Part shown: positions 1-6,421 of the stretch, piece by piece
Numbering within the stretch: the first letter of the stretch is position 1
Layout: every line of letters begins with the position of its first letter
Virus record (IMG/VR): IMGVR_UViG_3300032668_000096
Coordinates: 1-31,152 of that record
Length of the DNA: 31,152 nucleotides
Direction: 5' to 3' (one strand)
DNA from: a virus
Program-made: the position numbers and the translations under genes
The notes under the pieces: generated by a model
Databases searched by the model: none
Told to the model about the DNA's origin: nothing
Seen by the model: only the letters and a program-made list of their open reading frames with translations

Positions 1-112
1 CCGGCAGCCCGGCTGTTTCTTCGCACACCGACAGGCGAACGGTGTCGCCGTCACTCTCGACCGACACGTATGTGTGGCGGTTCATGTCGATCAAATTGGC
101 TTCGTATGTCAT
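1..112 (-). CDS. Partial hypothetical protein, cut by window edge
   Basis: On the minus strand an ATG at 112-110 opens a frame that runs 37 codons without a stop to the window edge; the peptide begins MTYEANLIDMNRHTYVSVES. It is preceded by CTGATCGAGATTGAC, almost the same leader as the two plus-strand genes starting at 256 and 628, which supports the start. It is transcribed divergently from those genes, so 113-255 must hold the control signals for both directions. Too little is visible to assign a function. Confidence 0.55.
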   Translation of the reverse strand, partial: MTYEANLIDMNRHTYVSVESDGDTVRLSVCEETAGLP

Positions 113-182
113 GTCAATCTCGATCAGTTTCAACGCTCTGACTATGAGCAAAAGTTTTTTCGTTGTCTCTGTATTTTTTCTG

Positions 183-211
183 TTGACGGTGGGGTGGGGT
201 TACCGTAGAAG
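183..211 (+). promoter_or_regulatory. Candidate sigma70-type promoter
   Basis: TTGACG (183-188), a 17-base spacer and TAGAAG (206-211) lie 45 bases upstream of the start at 256, in the divergent intergenic region. The -35 matches 5 of 6 consensus bases and the -10 matches 4 of 6. It would drive the early plus-strand gene at 256. Confidence 0.4.
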
Positions 212-255
212 GGTGCCACGGCGCTGATGCCGGTTTTGACCTGATGGAGATCGAA

Positions 256-519
256 ATGTCGGAAATGTTCTACAACCTCATCCGCGACGACGTCGAATAT
301 GACGTCGTCATCGAATATGACTGCGAACTCAAGGAAAAGGGTTATGCAGGCACCTACTACGACCCGCCGATGGCGGACGAGTATGAGTGCGAAATCGTGG
401 ACATCGAGCTGTATCGCTACGGCGAAGATGTCCCGCCGTTGACCGACGCCGAAAAGGCACAGATTAAGGCATGGTTTGAACTGAACCACGATGAAGCCGT
501 CGATTGGGCCATAGCGTAG
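256..519 (+). CDS. Acidic hypothetical early protein
   Basis: This 87-residue protein is very acidic, rich in Asp, Glu and Tyr, with patches such as DDVEYDVVIEYD near the N-terminus and DEYECEIVD in the middle. I chose ATG 256 over ATG 244 because GGAG at 246-249 then sits at normal Shine-Dalgarno distance, and the gene at 628 has the same arrangement. I do not recognise the family. Small acidic early proteins of phages are often DNA mimics or inhibitors of host proteins, but nothing here identifies a target. It is the first plus-strand gene after the divergent promoter region. Confidence 0.6.
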   Translation: MSEMFYNLIRDDVEYDVVIEYDCELKEKGYAGTYYDPPMADEYECEIVDIELYRYGEDVPPLTDAEKAQIKAWFELNHDEAVDWAIA

Positions 520-532
520 GGGCTTCGGCCCC
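519..532 (+). terminator. GGGGC-TTCG-GCCCC hairpin at gene end
   Basis: A 5-bp G/C stem (519-523 with 528-532) closed by a UUCG tetraloop begins on the last base of the stop codon of the preceding gene. An A-rich stretch follows rather than a T-run, so it is either a weak terminator or a 3'-end-protecting hairpin. Confidence 0.4.
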
Positions 533-557
533 TGCAAAAATATCTGAAAAATATCTG

Positions 558-586
558 TTGACACCCCCGACGACCTATCATAAAAC
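558..586 (+). promoter_or_regulatory. Sigma70-type promoter with consensus -35
   Basis: TTGACA (558-563), a 17-base spacer and TAAAAC (581-586) lie 41 bases upstream of the ATG at 628. The -35 is perfect consensus and the -10 matches 4 of 6. It follows the hairpin at 519-532, so the gene at 628 probably has its own promoter. Confidence 0.5.
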
Positions 587-627
587 ATTCCTACCGGCGC
601 AAGACCGGCAACCTGATGGAGATTGAC

Positions 628-918
628 ATGACGAACGCTTCTAACCGCACCCTCGCCGACCGCTACGCCGCTGCCAAGGCGGCTGAGGCAGAAGCCGCCA
701 AGCTGGTTTCGGCTCTGAAGGCCGAGATCGAGGCAACCGGCCTCGAACGCCTGGAAGGCGACGACTGCGATGTCGTCATCGACCTGCGCGAGCGTAAGGG
801 ATCTTTGGACGAAAAGGCGCTGCTGCGCCTGATCACGCCAGACGAACTGGCGGCGTGCCGCAACAAAGCGACGGTCTATACCGCGCTCAATATCAAGGCC
901 AAGGTCAAGGGGGCGTAA
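628..918 (+). CDS. Small hypothetical protein with N-terminal coiled coil
   Basis: A 96-residue protein. Residues 5-40 are Ala/Glu/Lys-rich and predicted to be helical or coiled coil, followed by a segment with VVIDLRERKGSLDEKALL and a C-terminal AKVKGA. ATG 628 is preferred to ATG 616 because GGAG at 618-621 then acts as Shine-Dalgarno. Its stop codon TAA (916-918) lies inside the GTAA tetraloop of a hairpin. The helical start followed by a short alpha/beta domain resembles small phage proteins found next to recombination genes, but I cannot name a family. Confidence 0.6.
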   Translation: MTNASNRTLADRYAAAKAAEAEAAKLVSALKAEIEATGLERLEGDDCDVVIDLRERKGSLDEKALLRLITPDELAACRNKATVYTALNIKAKVKGA

Positions 919-924
919 GCCCCC
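909..924 (+). terminator. GGGGGC-GTAA-GCCCCC hairpin over stop codon
   Basis: A 6-bp G/C stem (909-914 with 919-924) is closed by a GNRA-type GTAA tetraloop that contains the stop codon of the upstream gene. A weak T-containing tract (AAACCTTTAT) follows. It may attenuate transcription or protect the upstream message; the next gene starts 26 bases later. Confidence 0.4.
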
Positions 925-949
925 AAACCTTTATCTATAGGAGATCATC

Positions 950-1294
950 ATGATTAAAAGAGACGTCGTTCTCATGCTCGACCTGCTCAAGCGCACCCCG
1001 CGCTTGACCTACACCGAGATCGCCCGGAAGACGAACATCAGCCTGTCGCAGGTCGCCACCTGCGGCAAAGTCTTTGCCTTCCTCGACATGATACCGTCGC
1101 GGACAGGATCAGCACCGCCGTCGGCATACGCCGATGCTGTGCGCGATCCTACGACTCAGCAAATCAAACGCTGGAAGCGGGTCGAGAAGGCCCGCAATAC
1201 CGGCACTACCTGGGATGAGATCGCCGACCGGGAGGGCTGCTCCAAGGCAGCTATCGTCGGCTTCCACCGCCGTTATCGGGAGAAACTGTCATGA
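950..1294 (+). CDS. Helix-turn-helix DNA-binding protein
   Basis: A 114-residue basic protein with two helix-turn-helix-like segments. Residues 18-40 contain RLTYTEIARKTNISLSQVA, and residues about 85-110 contain TWDEIADREGCSKAAIVGFH. The double pattern resembles phage regulators built from two small HTH units. The start has a strong Shine-Dalgarno, TAGGAGATCATC before ATG. The stop overlaps the next gene's start (ATGA). It probably regulates early transcription or binds phage DNA; which sites it binds cannot be read from the sequence. Confidence 0.65.
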   Translation: MIKRDVVLMLDLLKRTPRLTYTEIARKTNISLSQVATCGKVFAFLDMIPSRTGSAPPSAYADAVRDPTTQQIKRWKRVEKARNTGTTWDEIADREGCSKAAIVGFHRRYREKLS

Positions 1295-1455
1295 TACTGG
1301 CTATCAAAGGCTGGCTGATTGCCATAGTCCTGATGATAAATGCCTTCGCCTTAGTCTGGGCAGCCTCTTTTGCTTGGGCGTGCGGCGCGCATGGATTTAG
1401 CTACGGGTTCATCAGCCTATCTGCGTCGATGTTCCTGCTGCTTGTATTTCTCTGA
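1291..1455 (+). CDS. Small two-helix membrane protein
   Basis: A 54-residue reading frame starts at the ATGA overlap with the HTH gene, which implies translational coupling. It is almost entirely hydrophobic: helix 1 at about residues 8-31 (WLIAIVLMINAFALVWAA), a short polar turn with CGAHGFSYG, and helix 2 at about residues 40-54, ending LLLVFL. The codons use the same G/C-ending pattern as the neighbours. No family is recognised. A role at the host membrane, such as superinfection exclusion, is possible but unsupported. Confidence 0.55.
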   Translation: MILAIKGWLIAIVLMINAFALVWAASFAWACGAHGFSYGFISLSASMFLLLVFL

Positions 1456-1521
1456 CACTATGGACAACAACATAGAACACCTCTACACTCACGGCGTTTC
1501 CTCTTGTTGATCTCCAAACTA

Positions 1522-1552
1522 CCCCGTCAGCAGCCGCTGGCGGGGGTTTTTT
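1522..1552 (+). terminator. Rho-independent terminator
   Basis: CCCCG and CAGC (1522-1531) pair with GCTG and CGGGG (1536-1545) around an AGCC loop with one internal T/G mismatch, and TTTTTT follows at 1547-1552. It ends the early operon 67 bases after the small membrane protein gene. Confidence 0.8.
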
Positions 1553-1562
1553 CGACGCATGA

Positions 1563-1591
1563 TTGACATCACCCGGCACAACAGATCATCC
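1563..1591 (+). promoter_or_regulatory. Possible promoter of the replication module
   Basis: A consensus TTGACA (1563-1568) follows the terminator and lies 50 bases before the resolvase start. With a 17-base spacer the -10 would be TCATCC (1586-1591), a poor match, so only the -35 half is convincing. A promoter is expected here because the terminator at 1522-1552 separates the operons. Confidence 0.3.
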
Positions 1592-1618
1592 TGTCGGCTT
1601 CTGAGTTAGAGGAAACAA

Positions 1619-2065
1619 ATGTCTTATATTCTCGGTGTTGATCCCGGCCTCAGCGGCGCTTTGGCTTTCTACAGCCCTACCACCCTTGTCACATACGACA
1701 TGCCGGTCGTGGATGGCGGCGTCGATGCTGCCGAACTGACGCGGCTAATCCGTAGCATGGATGTCTCCTGCGCGGTCGTCGAACGGGTCCATTCCATGCC
1801 AAAGCAGGGCGTGTCTTCGACCTTCACCTTCGGATACTCTGCCGGCGTCCTGCGCGGTGTCATCGTCGCCTTGGGCATTCCACTGCATCTGGTATCGCCG
1901 ACGGTGTGGAAGCGCCATTATCGGCTTGGTGCCGATAAAGAGGCCAGCCGCGCCCTGGCTATCCATCTGTGGCCTACGTCGGCTGATTTCCGGCGCAAGA
2001 AGGACCATGGCCGTGCGGAAGCGGCGCTGATGGCGAAATACGGGGCTGAGGTCGTCCGCCAATAA
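1619..2065 (+). CDS. RuvC-like Holliday junction resolvase
   Basis: A 148-residue RNase H-fold nuclease. It starts with GVDPGLSGALAF (catalytic Asp8). A second acidic residue follows in AVVERV (Glu55). The C-terminal helix carries KKDHGRAEAALM, the usual DHxxAEA pattern of RuvC (Asp129, Glu134). The length fits phage and bacterial RuvC proteins (about 150-175 residues). It cleaves branched DNA during recombination or before packaging. It lies 17 bases upstream of the primase-helicase gene, within a replication and recombination module. The start follows TTAGAGGAAACAA. Family assignment is confident; substrate specificity is inferred. Confidence 0.88.
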   Translation: MSYILGVDPGLSGALAFYSPTTLVTYDMPVVDGGVDAAELTRLIRSMDVSCAVVERVHSMPKQGVSSTFTFGYSAGVLRGVIVALGIPLHLVSPTVWKRHYRLGADKEASRALAIHLWPTSADFRRKKDHGRAEAALMAKYGAEVVRQ

Positions 2066-2082
2066 CACCGAATAGGTGACAC

Positions 2083-4410
2083 ATGATTGATTTTGATCCT
2101 GATTTCGCGGGCGGTGGGGATTACATCCGGCTGTATCGCAGCTTGGGCTGGCAGGTCGTCCCCGCCAATCACCCATCCAACGGCAGCAACTGGAAACGCC
2201 CCAGCATCGCCTGGAAGGCGAATCAAAGCACCCTGGCCGACGAGGATACCCTCGAAGGCTGGTTTCGCGGCAGATCGACCGATCAGCTTGGGATCATCAC
2301 TGGCGCTGCGTCCGGTGGGCTGTTCGTGATCGACCTCGATACACACAAAACACACGCGGCATCGGACTGGTGGCAGGCCCTGCTGACCGACCACGACGTC
2401 ATGATGCTTGACACGCCTATGCAAGTGACCGGCGGCGGTGGGTGGCAGATATTCCTGCGCGCCCCTGCTAGCTGGATGCCGCCGACGAACAAGACATCCA
2501 TCGGCGTCGATATACGGGGGCAAGGCGGGTTCGTCATGGCACCGCCAAGCAGCCACGAGAGCGGCAAACGCTACGACTGGAAGCCTGGGTGCGGGCCGTG
2601 GGAAAAGCCCGTCATGGAAGCCCCCAGATGGCTCTGTGACGCCATCGACAAGCTAGTCCGGGAGCATGGCGGCGGCAGCACCACAGGGCCAGCAGAACGC
2701 CAGCCTGGGCCAAATAACCCCGACGGCGGCATCCTGCGAAATACGCTGACTGACGAAGTTGTCGATGGTCGCGAAACCTATATGACCCGCATCGTGTGGG
2801 CAGCTTTGGTCAATGCCTACCGCGAATCGCCGATCATGTCGGATGCGTTGGCAAAGACCTTCATGATGAAGGCTTTTGAAACTTACGTCCGAAACGTCAA
2901 ATCTCGCATGTACGAACCCAGCACGCCAAAGCATTTCCTGTTGGAGCGGGAAGGTCGCGGCATCACAATGTTCCGCGAAAAGTGGGATCATGCCTATGCC
3001 AAGTGGGATCATGAGGTTCGTGAGGCTGCCGAAAAAGCACCACCCCAGAAGCCAGAACCGCCTAAGGACCGCGTCAAGGCCGGTGATAGCGGCTCTAGCA
3101 CCACCGACGACGGCGAGCCTGACGAACCTACCGGCAAAGAGCAAAATACCGGCTTTGAGGAAGATTTTGAACCCCAGCGCGGTCTAACGCCGACACCCTT
3201 ATTCTCATACGATCAAAGCAAAATACCTCCACGCCAATGGGTTTATGGCCGGGAAACAATCCTCAAATTCGTTTCCCTGCTTGGATCGCCGGGCGGCGTC
3301 GGTAAGACGGCCAAGTCGATGGTAGACGCATTTAGCGTCGCTTTGGGCTACTCGCTGATCGAACGCACCATTAAATCATTCTACGAAGCCGTTCATACAT
3401 CTGGTGCTGTCTGGATTTTCAACGGCGAAGATCCCATCGACGAGATGCTTCGCCGGGTTGCCGGCATCACGCGGCATTACCGTCTTACACCCGCCGACTT
3501 CAAGCACCCAATCTACCTCGACAGCGGTCGTAACCAGCCCATCATCATCACGCAACGCACCGACGGCGGCTTGATAGCGTCGCCCATCGTCGATGAGTTA
3601 GTCGCGGCGCTGATTGCCAAGAACATCAAGCTACTTGTCGTTGACCCTTTCGCGCATACCCATACCGCCGAGGAAAACCGCAACGAAGAAATGGTCAAGG
3701 TCATGGCGCTTTGGTCCCAGGTTGCCGATCAAGCAAACTGCGCCATCCAGCTGGTCCATCATTTCCGCAAAGGCGGCACGTCCGGCGATGGCGAGTCTTT
3801 CCGTGGCGCATCTGCTCTACAAGGCGCCGCTCGCGTCATGACGACACTATCAGCCATGTCAGAAGAGGATGCGGCCAAGTTAGGCATCAAGAGCGAGGAT
3901 CGACGCACTTACATCAGATCAGACAATGCCAAAGCCAACATGGCACCCCCCGCCGATCACGCGCATTGGTTCCAGCTTGTCAGCGTCTGCCTCGACAACG
4001 CCACCGACGATTACCCTGCTGATTACGTCCAGGTCGTCGATGCCTGGGATCCACCCGGCTTGTTCGATGGTGTTTCCGATCCCCTGACCGCCAAAATGCT
4101 GGAGCAGATCGAGGCGGGTATGCCCGGCGAAAAGGAAAAAATTCGCTATATCCTAAGGGGGCGTGCCGACTCGAAAGTTTGGGCCGGTGATGTCATTATC
4201 GACCACATTATGCCGCCCGACGGTGACCGTAAGAACTACAGAAGTAGGGCGCAAAGTATGCTCGATCTTTGGAAGAAAGATGGATTTATTTTTGAGAAAA
4301 TGTATCCCGGCAAGGACCGTTCAGAGCGGTTACATGTCTTCGTTGACACGCAAAAGTTAGCGGATTTTAAGCGCCAGAGCGCCTATGCTCCGCAATCAGA
4401 GGAAGAGTAG
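2083..4410 (+). CDS. Primase-polymerase / RepA-like helicase fusion
   Basis: A 775-residue protein with two parts. The N-terminal part (about residues 10-200) has the prim-pol (archaeo-eukaryotic primase-like) pattern: WKRPSIAWK, GIITGAASGGLFVIDLDTHK with the metal-binding DLD at about residues 84-86, and GGGGWQIFLRAP. An acidic, Pro-rich linker (about 310-365) follows. The second part is a RecA-fold ATPase of the RSF1010 RepA type: Walker A GSPGGVGKT at about residues 402-410, Walker B LLVVDPF near 518, and VHHFRKGG near 558. It probably unwinds and primes DNA, perhaps also polymerising it, because no separate DNA polymerase is visible. The octamer array begins 5 bases after its stop. Confidence 0.85.
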   Translation: MIDFDPDFAGGGDYIRLYRSLGWQVVPANHPSNGSNWKRPSIAWKANQSTLADEDTLEGWFRGRSTDQLGIITGAASGGLFVIDLDTHKTHAASDWWQALLTDHDVMMLDTPMQVTGGGGWQIFLRAPASWMPPTNKTSIGVDIRGQGGFVMAPPSSHESGKRYDWKPGCGPWEKPVMEAPRWLCDAIDKLVREHGGGSTTGPAERQPGPNNPDGGILRNTLTDEVVDGRETYMTRIVWAALVNAYRESPIMSDALAKTFMMKAFETYVRNVKSRMYEPSTPKHFLLEREGRGITMFREKWDHAYAKWDHEVREAAEKAPPQKPEPPKDRVKAGDSGSSTTDDGEPDEPTGKEQNTGFEEDFEPQRGLTPTPLFSYDQSKIPPRQWVYGRETILKFVSLLGSPGGVGKTAKSMVDAFSVALGYSLIERTIKSFYEAVHTSGAVWIFNGEDPIDEMLRRVAGITRHYRLTPADFKHPIYLDSGRNQPIIITQRTDGGLIASPIVDELVAALIAKNIKLLVVDPFAHTHTAEENRNEEMVKVMALWSQVADQANCAIQLVHHFRKGGTSGDGESFRGASALQGAARVMTTLSAMSEEDAAKLGIKSEDRRTYIRSDNAKANMAPPADHAHWFQLVSVCLDNATDDYPADYVQVVDAWDPPGLFDGVSDPLTAKMLEQIEAGMPGEKEKIRYILRGRADSKVWAGDVIIDHIMPPDGDRKNYRSRAQSMLDLWKKDGFIFEKMYPGKDRSERLHVFVDTQKLADFKRQSAYAPQSEEE

Positions 4411-4414
4411 ATTT

Positions 4415-4554
4415 TGCTGACTACAACCTTAAAAGTGGGTTTGAAGTCAGCAACAAGTCAGCAAAACGGTCTGCTGACTTCAAAACCCCCACTAGTGCAA
4501 GTTGCAGTCAGCAACCTGCTGACTTGCCTCCGCCGGAGGCTGCACAAGTCAGCA
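4415..4554 (+). repeat. Array of seven AGTCAGCA octamers (iteron-like)
   Basis: Seven exact copies of AGTCAGCA or its complement TGCTGACT lie in 140 bp of intergenic DNA. Forward copies start at 4445, 4456, 4506 and 4547; reverse copies start at 4415, 4472 and 4517. Spacings between starts are 30, 11, 16, 34, 11 and 30 bases, mostly near whole DNA turns. Copies 5 and 6 form a hairpin with a 3-base loop. The position immediately downstream of the PrimPol-helicase gene suggests a replication origin; a repressor operator is the alternative. Confidence 0.75.
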
Positions 4555-4569
4555 TTGCACGAGTGGGGG
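4486..4569. repeat. 84-bp dyad enclosing three octamers
   Basis: Left arm CCCCCACTAGTGCAA (4486-4500) and right arm TTGCACGAGTGGGGG (4555-4569) are inverted repeats matching at 14 of 15 positions. Near the centre is a second palindrome, GCCTCCGCCGGAGGC (4526-4540). A further inverted pair joins 4434-4452 to 4472-4493. The nested symmetry would allow cruciform or looped structures and supports a protein-binding or origin role. Confidence 0.65.
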
Positions 4570-4625
4570 AAGGGGATCGCGCTAGCAGTCTGCTAGTTGG
4601 CATAATGGTACAGGAGAAAAAACAA

Positions 4626-5252
4626 ATGGCGAAGAAACCGATAAACAAATCACCCCCCAACCCACCGGCATCATCGGCTGGTTGGATGAACCGTGGCCCC
4701 GATGTATACCTCACCGGCAGGTCGCATCTGGACGCTGTTGACGCCCTGGCGACGGAGATGGAACGGCGGTGGGGGATCGGTAGGTTGCGGCTGCTGGTTG
4801 ATGCTGACCTGCGCGAGAAGTTCGACCGGCAAAGGAAATTATTCTACGACGCCGTGCGCGAGGGCGACAGTGAGGTGCTGGAGCGCGAGTGTAAGCGTAT
4901 GTCAGCCGCATGGCGGCGTCTGGATCAGGTCGCAGCCGAAGCCGGTCACAAGCACCTCGATCCCGAGGTCTGGGAGACACACGACCCGGCTACCGGCGAA
5001 GTGATACTCATCTGCCGGGACAATATCGACGCGGCGCACGTCGTGCGATCAGGTCGAGCGTCGGTGGTCTACAGTTTGGCAGAGATCGGTCTTATCCTGT
5101 CCAAGTATGCCGAGGTCATCGACATCAAGCGCGCCTTTCCTGGCGCAACCGTCAAGCCCATGGGACGCGAACGCGCCGACCCAGTCGTCATTGTGACCGG
5201 ATCGGCGTTGCCGTGCGATGATGATGGGTTAGACGACGAAGTGCCATTTTAG
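4626..5252 (+). CDS. Conserved-looking protein downstream of candidate origin
   Basis: A 208-residue protein. The ATG at 4626 follows AGGAG with normal spacing; longer starts in the same frame would run into the octamer array. The N-terminus is Lys/Pro/Ser-rich (residues 1-20). The middle (about 45-110) is helical and charged, containing LVDADLREKFDRQRKLFYDAV. The C-terminal half contains HDPATGEVILICRDNIDAAHV and EIGLILSKYAEVIDIKRAFPG. I do not recognise the family. Its position directly after the array makes it a candidate for the protein that binds the array or assists replication, but this is inference only. Confidence 0.65.
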   Translation: MAKKPINKSPPNPPASSAGWMNRGPDVYLTGRSHLDAVDALATEMERRWGIGRLRLLVDADLREKFDRQRKLFYDAVREGDSEVLERECKRMSAAWRRLDQVAAEAGHKHLDPEVWETHDPATGEVILICRDNIDAAHVVRSGRASVVYSLAEIGLILSKYAEVIDIKRAFPGATVKPMGRERADPVVIVTGSALPCDDDGLDDEVPF

Positions 5253-5316
5253 GATGTTTCCCAAAATGTTTTTCCCTGCTATCCTGCGCCCGGCGTCATG
5301 CCAAAAGGAGATTGAT

Positions 5317-5607
5317 ATGACTGAGGGACACAATAGCGGCGTTGCCGTCGAACGCCTGAAATCCATCATCCAATGTATCGAGCGGCTGGAAGACGAACGG
5401 CGCACCCTGGCGTCCGACATCAAGGACGTTTACACCGAAGCGAAGTCTGCCGGGTTCGACGTCAAAGCAATCCGCGCTTTGCTCGCCGAGCGTCGTAAGC
5501 CGGACGAGGCCGAAGAGCAAAATGCCATGCTCGCAATCTACCGCGATGCGCTGGCTGGATGGGATAGTACGCCGCTGTCGAAATACGCCTCTGAGGATCG
5601 TTCATGA
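5317..5607 (+). CDS. gapR: GapR-like (DUF2312) DNA-binding protein
   Basis: A 96-residue protein whose residues 8-80 match the GapR/DUF2312 pattern: two charged helices with IERLEDERRTLASDIKDVYT, then EAKSAGFDVKAIRALLAERR and an acidic KPDEAEEQNAMLAIYRDAL. GapR is a nucleoid-associated protein of Alphaproteobacteria that binds overtwisted, AT-rich DNA and supports replication. The ATG at 5317 follows AAGGAG (5306-5311 region); the in-frame ATG at 5254 has no such signal. It overlaps the next gene (ATGA). In this phage it may manage supercoiling during replication or interfere with host chromosome organisation. Confidence 0.85.
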   Translation: MTEGHNSGVAVERLKSIIQCIERLEDERRTLASDIKDVYTEAKSAGFDVKAIRALLAERRKPDEAEEQNAMLAIYRDALAGWDSTPLSKYASEDRS

Positions 5608-5819
5608 CTAAACGCAAGGCAACCAGCGAACAAAGACAGGAAACAGCCGCATTGCTCGCTGCCGGTGCGATTGTCGCCCAATCTTTGTATGGTTGTGACG
5701 CAAAATCTCAGGACGAGTTTTGGATCATCTTCCGACGCGGCGTCGAAAGCATCCTGCAAGTGATGGGTAACGAAGACCTGCAACGCCTCGCCGCAATCGA
5801 ACCCGCAGGTGAGGCTTAG
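5604..5819 (+). CDS. Small hypothetical protein coupled to gapR
   Basis: A 71-residue, largely helical protein. It starts with a basic segment (MTKRKATSEQRQETAA), then LLAAGAIVAQSLYGC, a mild hydrophobic stretch too short and polar to be a clear membrane helix, followed by DEFWIIFRRGVESILQVMG. Its ATG overlaps the gapR stop (ATGA), so it is translationally coupled. It is the last gene before the hairpin at 5832-5866. No family recognised. Confidence 0.55.
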   Translation: MTKRKATSEQRQETAALLAAGAIVAQSLYGCDAKSQDEFWIIFRRGVESILQVMGNEDLQRLAAIEPAGEA

Positions 5820-5831
5820 TGTTTGAAAACA

Positions 5832-5866
5832 ACAGGAAATCGCCTATATGTTGGGCGGTTTCCTGT
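5832..5866 (+). terminator. 13-bp stem-loop between replication and packaging modules
   Basis: ACAGGAAATCGCC (5832-5844) pairs with GGCGGTTTCCTGT (5854-5866) around a 9-base loop, with one G-T wobble. No T-run follows, so it may be a processing or pausing site or a factor-dependent terminator rather than an intrinsic one. It is immediately upstream of the small terminase gene. Confidence 0.5.
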
Positions 5867-5883
5867 ATTGATCGGAGGTTAAA

Positions 5884-6417
5884 GTGGCGGGCCGTAAAGT
5901 AAAGAAAGGCATTACCGCTGATTGGGATGAGTTGTTGCCAAAGAAAGGCAAACCCAAAAGAGAATTAAATCCATATAACGAAGAACAGGCGCAGTATGTT
6001 CTGACGCAAATGAGCGTTTATGGTCGGTCTTTACTTTCGATTTGTCAGGACGAAGAAGCGCCGCCAAGAGAAAGTTTTTATCGTTGGATGCGCGACAACC
6101 CCGTTTTGTCGGCTCAATATGCGCGTGCGCGAGAAGATCTTGGCGACCACGCAGCCGACGAGATCGCCGAATTGGCGCGCACTGTCACGCCCGAGTCGGC
6201 GTCTGCGGATCGCGTTAAGCTGGATGCGCTGAAGTGGCGGGCAGAACGGTTGAAGGCGCGCAGCTACTCGCCGACGGCGCGTGTGGAGGCGACAGGCAAG
6301 GATGGTGGACCGATCCTGACCGAGCAGGTTAAGACCATCGACGCGACTGCGCTTGATGCTGATGCGCGTGATGCTCTAAAGCAGGCACTGTTGGCGGTGA
6401 AGAACCAAGCGGATTAA
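5884..6417 (+). CDS. Terminase small subunit
   Basis: A 177-residue protein with a GTG start behind CGGAGGTTAAA. The N-terminus is basic (GRKVKKGITADWDELLPKK). A helix-turn-helix-like region at about residues 35-80 contains GRSLLSICQDEEAPPRESFYRWMRDNP, typical of Sf6/P22-like small terminases, followed by the recurrent helical pattern VKLDALKWRAERLKARSYSP at about 115-135. It would recognise phage DNA and hand it to the large subunit. Its position upstream of the large terminase, with six small genes between, is normal for phages of this type. Confidence 0.8.
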   Translation: MAGRKVKKGITADWDELLPKKGKPKRELNPYNEEQAQYVLTQMSVYGRSLLSICQDEEAPPRESFYRWMRDNPVLSAQYARAREDLGDHAADEIAELARTVTPESASADRVKLDALKWRAERLKARSYSPTARVEATGKDGGPILTEQVKTIDATALDADARDALKQALLAVKNQAD

Positions 6418-6421
6418 AGAC

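Noticed and set aside
42-227. Plus-strand open frame of 61 codons at the left edge
   Set aside because: It lies opposite the more convincing partial minus-strand gene (1-112) and over the promoter region; no ribosome-binding site or recognisable composition.
142-588. Minus-strand frame of 148 codons
   Set aside because: It is a shadow of the acidic plus-strand gene at 256-519 and would cover two promoters.
4414-4596. 60-codon frame across the octamer array
   Set aside because: The peptide is just a translation of the repeats, with no ribosome-binding site; the region is better explained as a control or origin region.
4524-4625. N-terminal extension of the 4626 gene using TTG or the ATG at 4608
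   Set aside because: It would encode part of the octamer array; AGGAG at normal distance favours ATG 4626.
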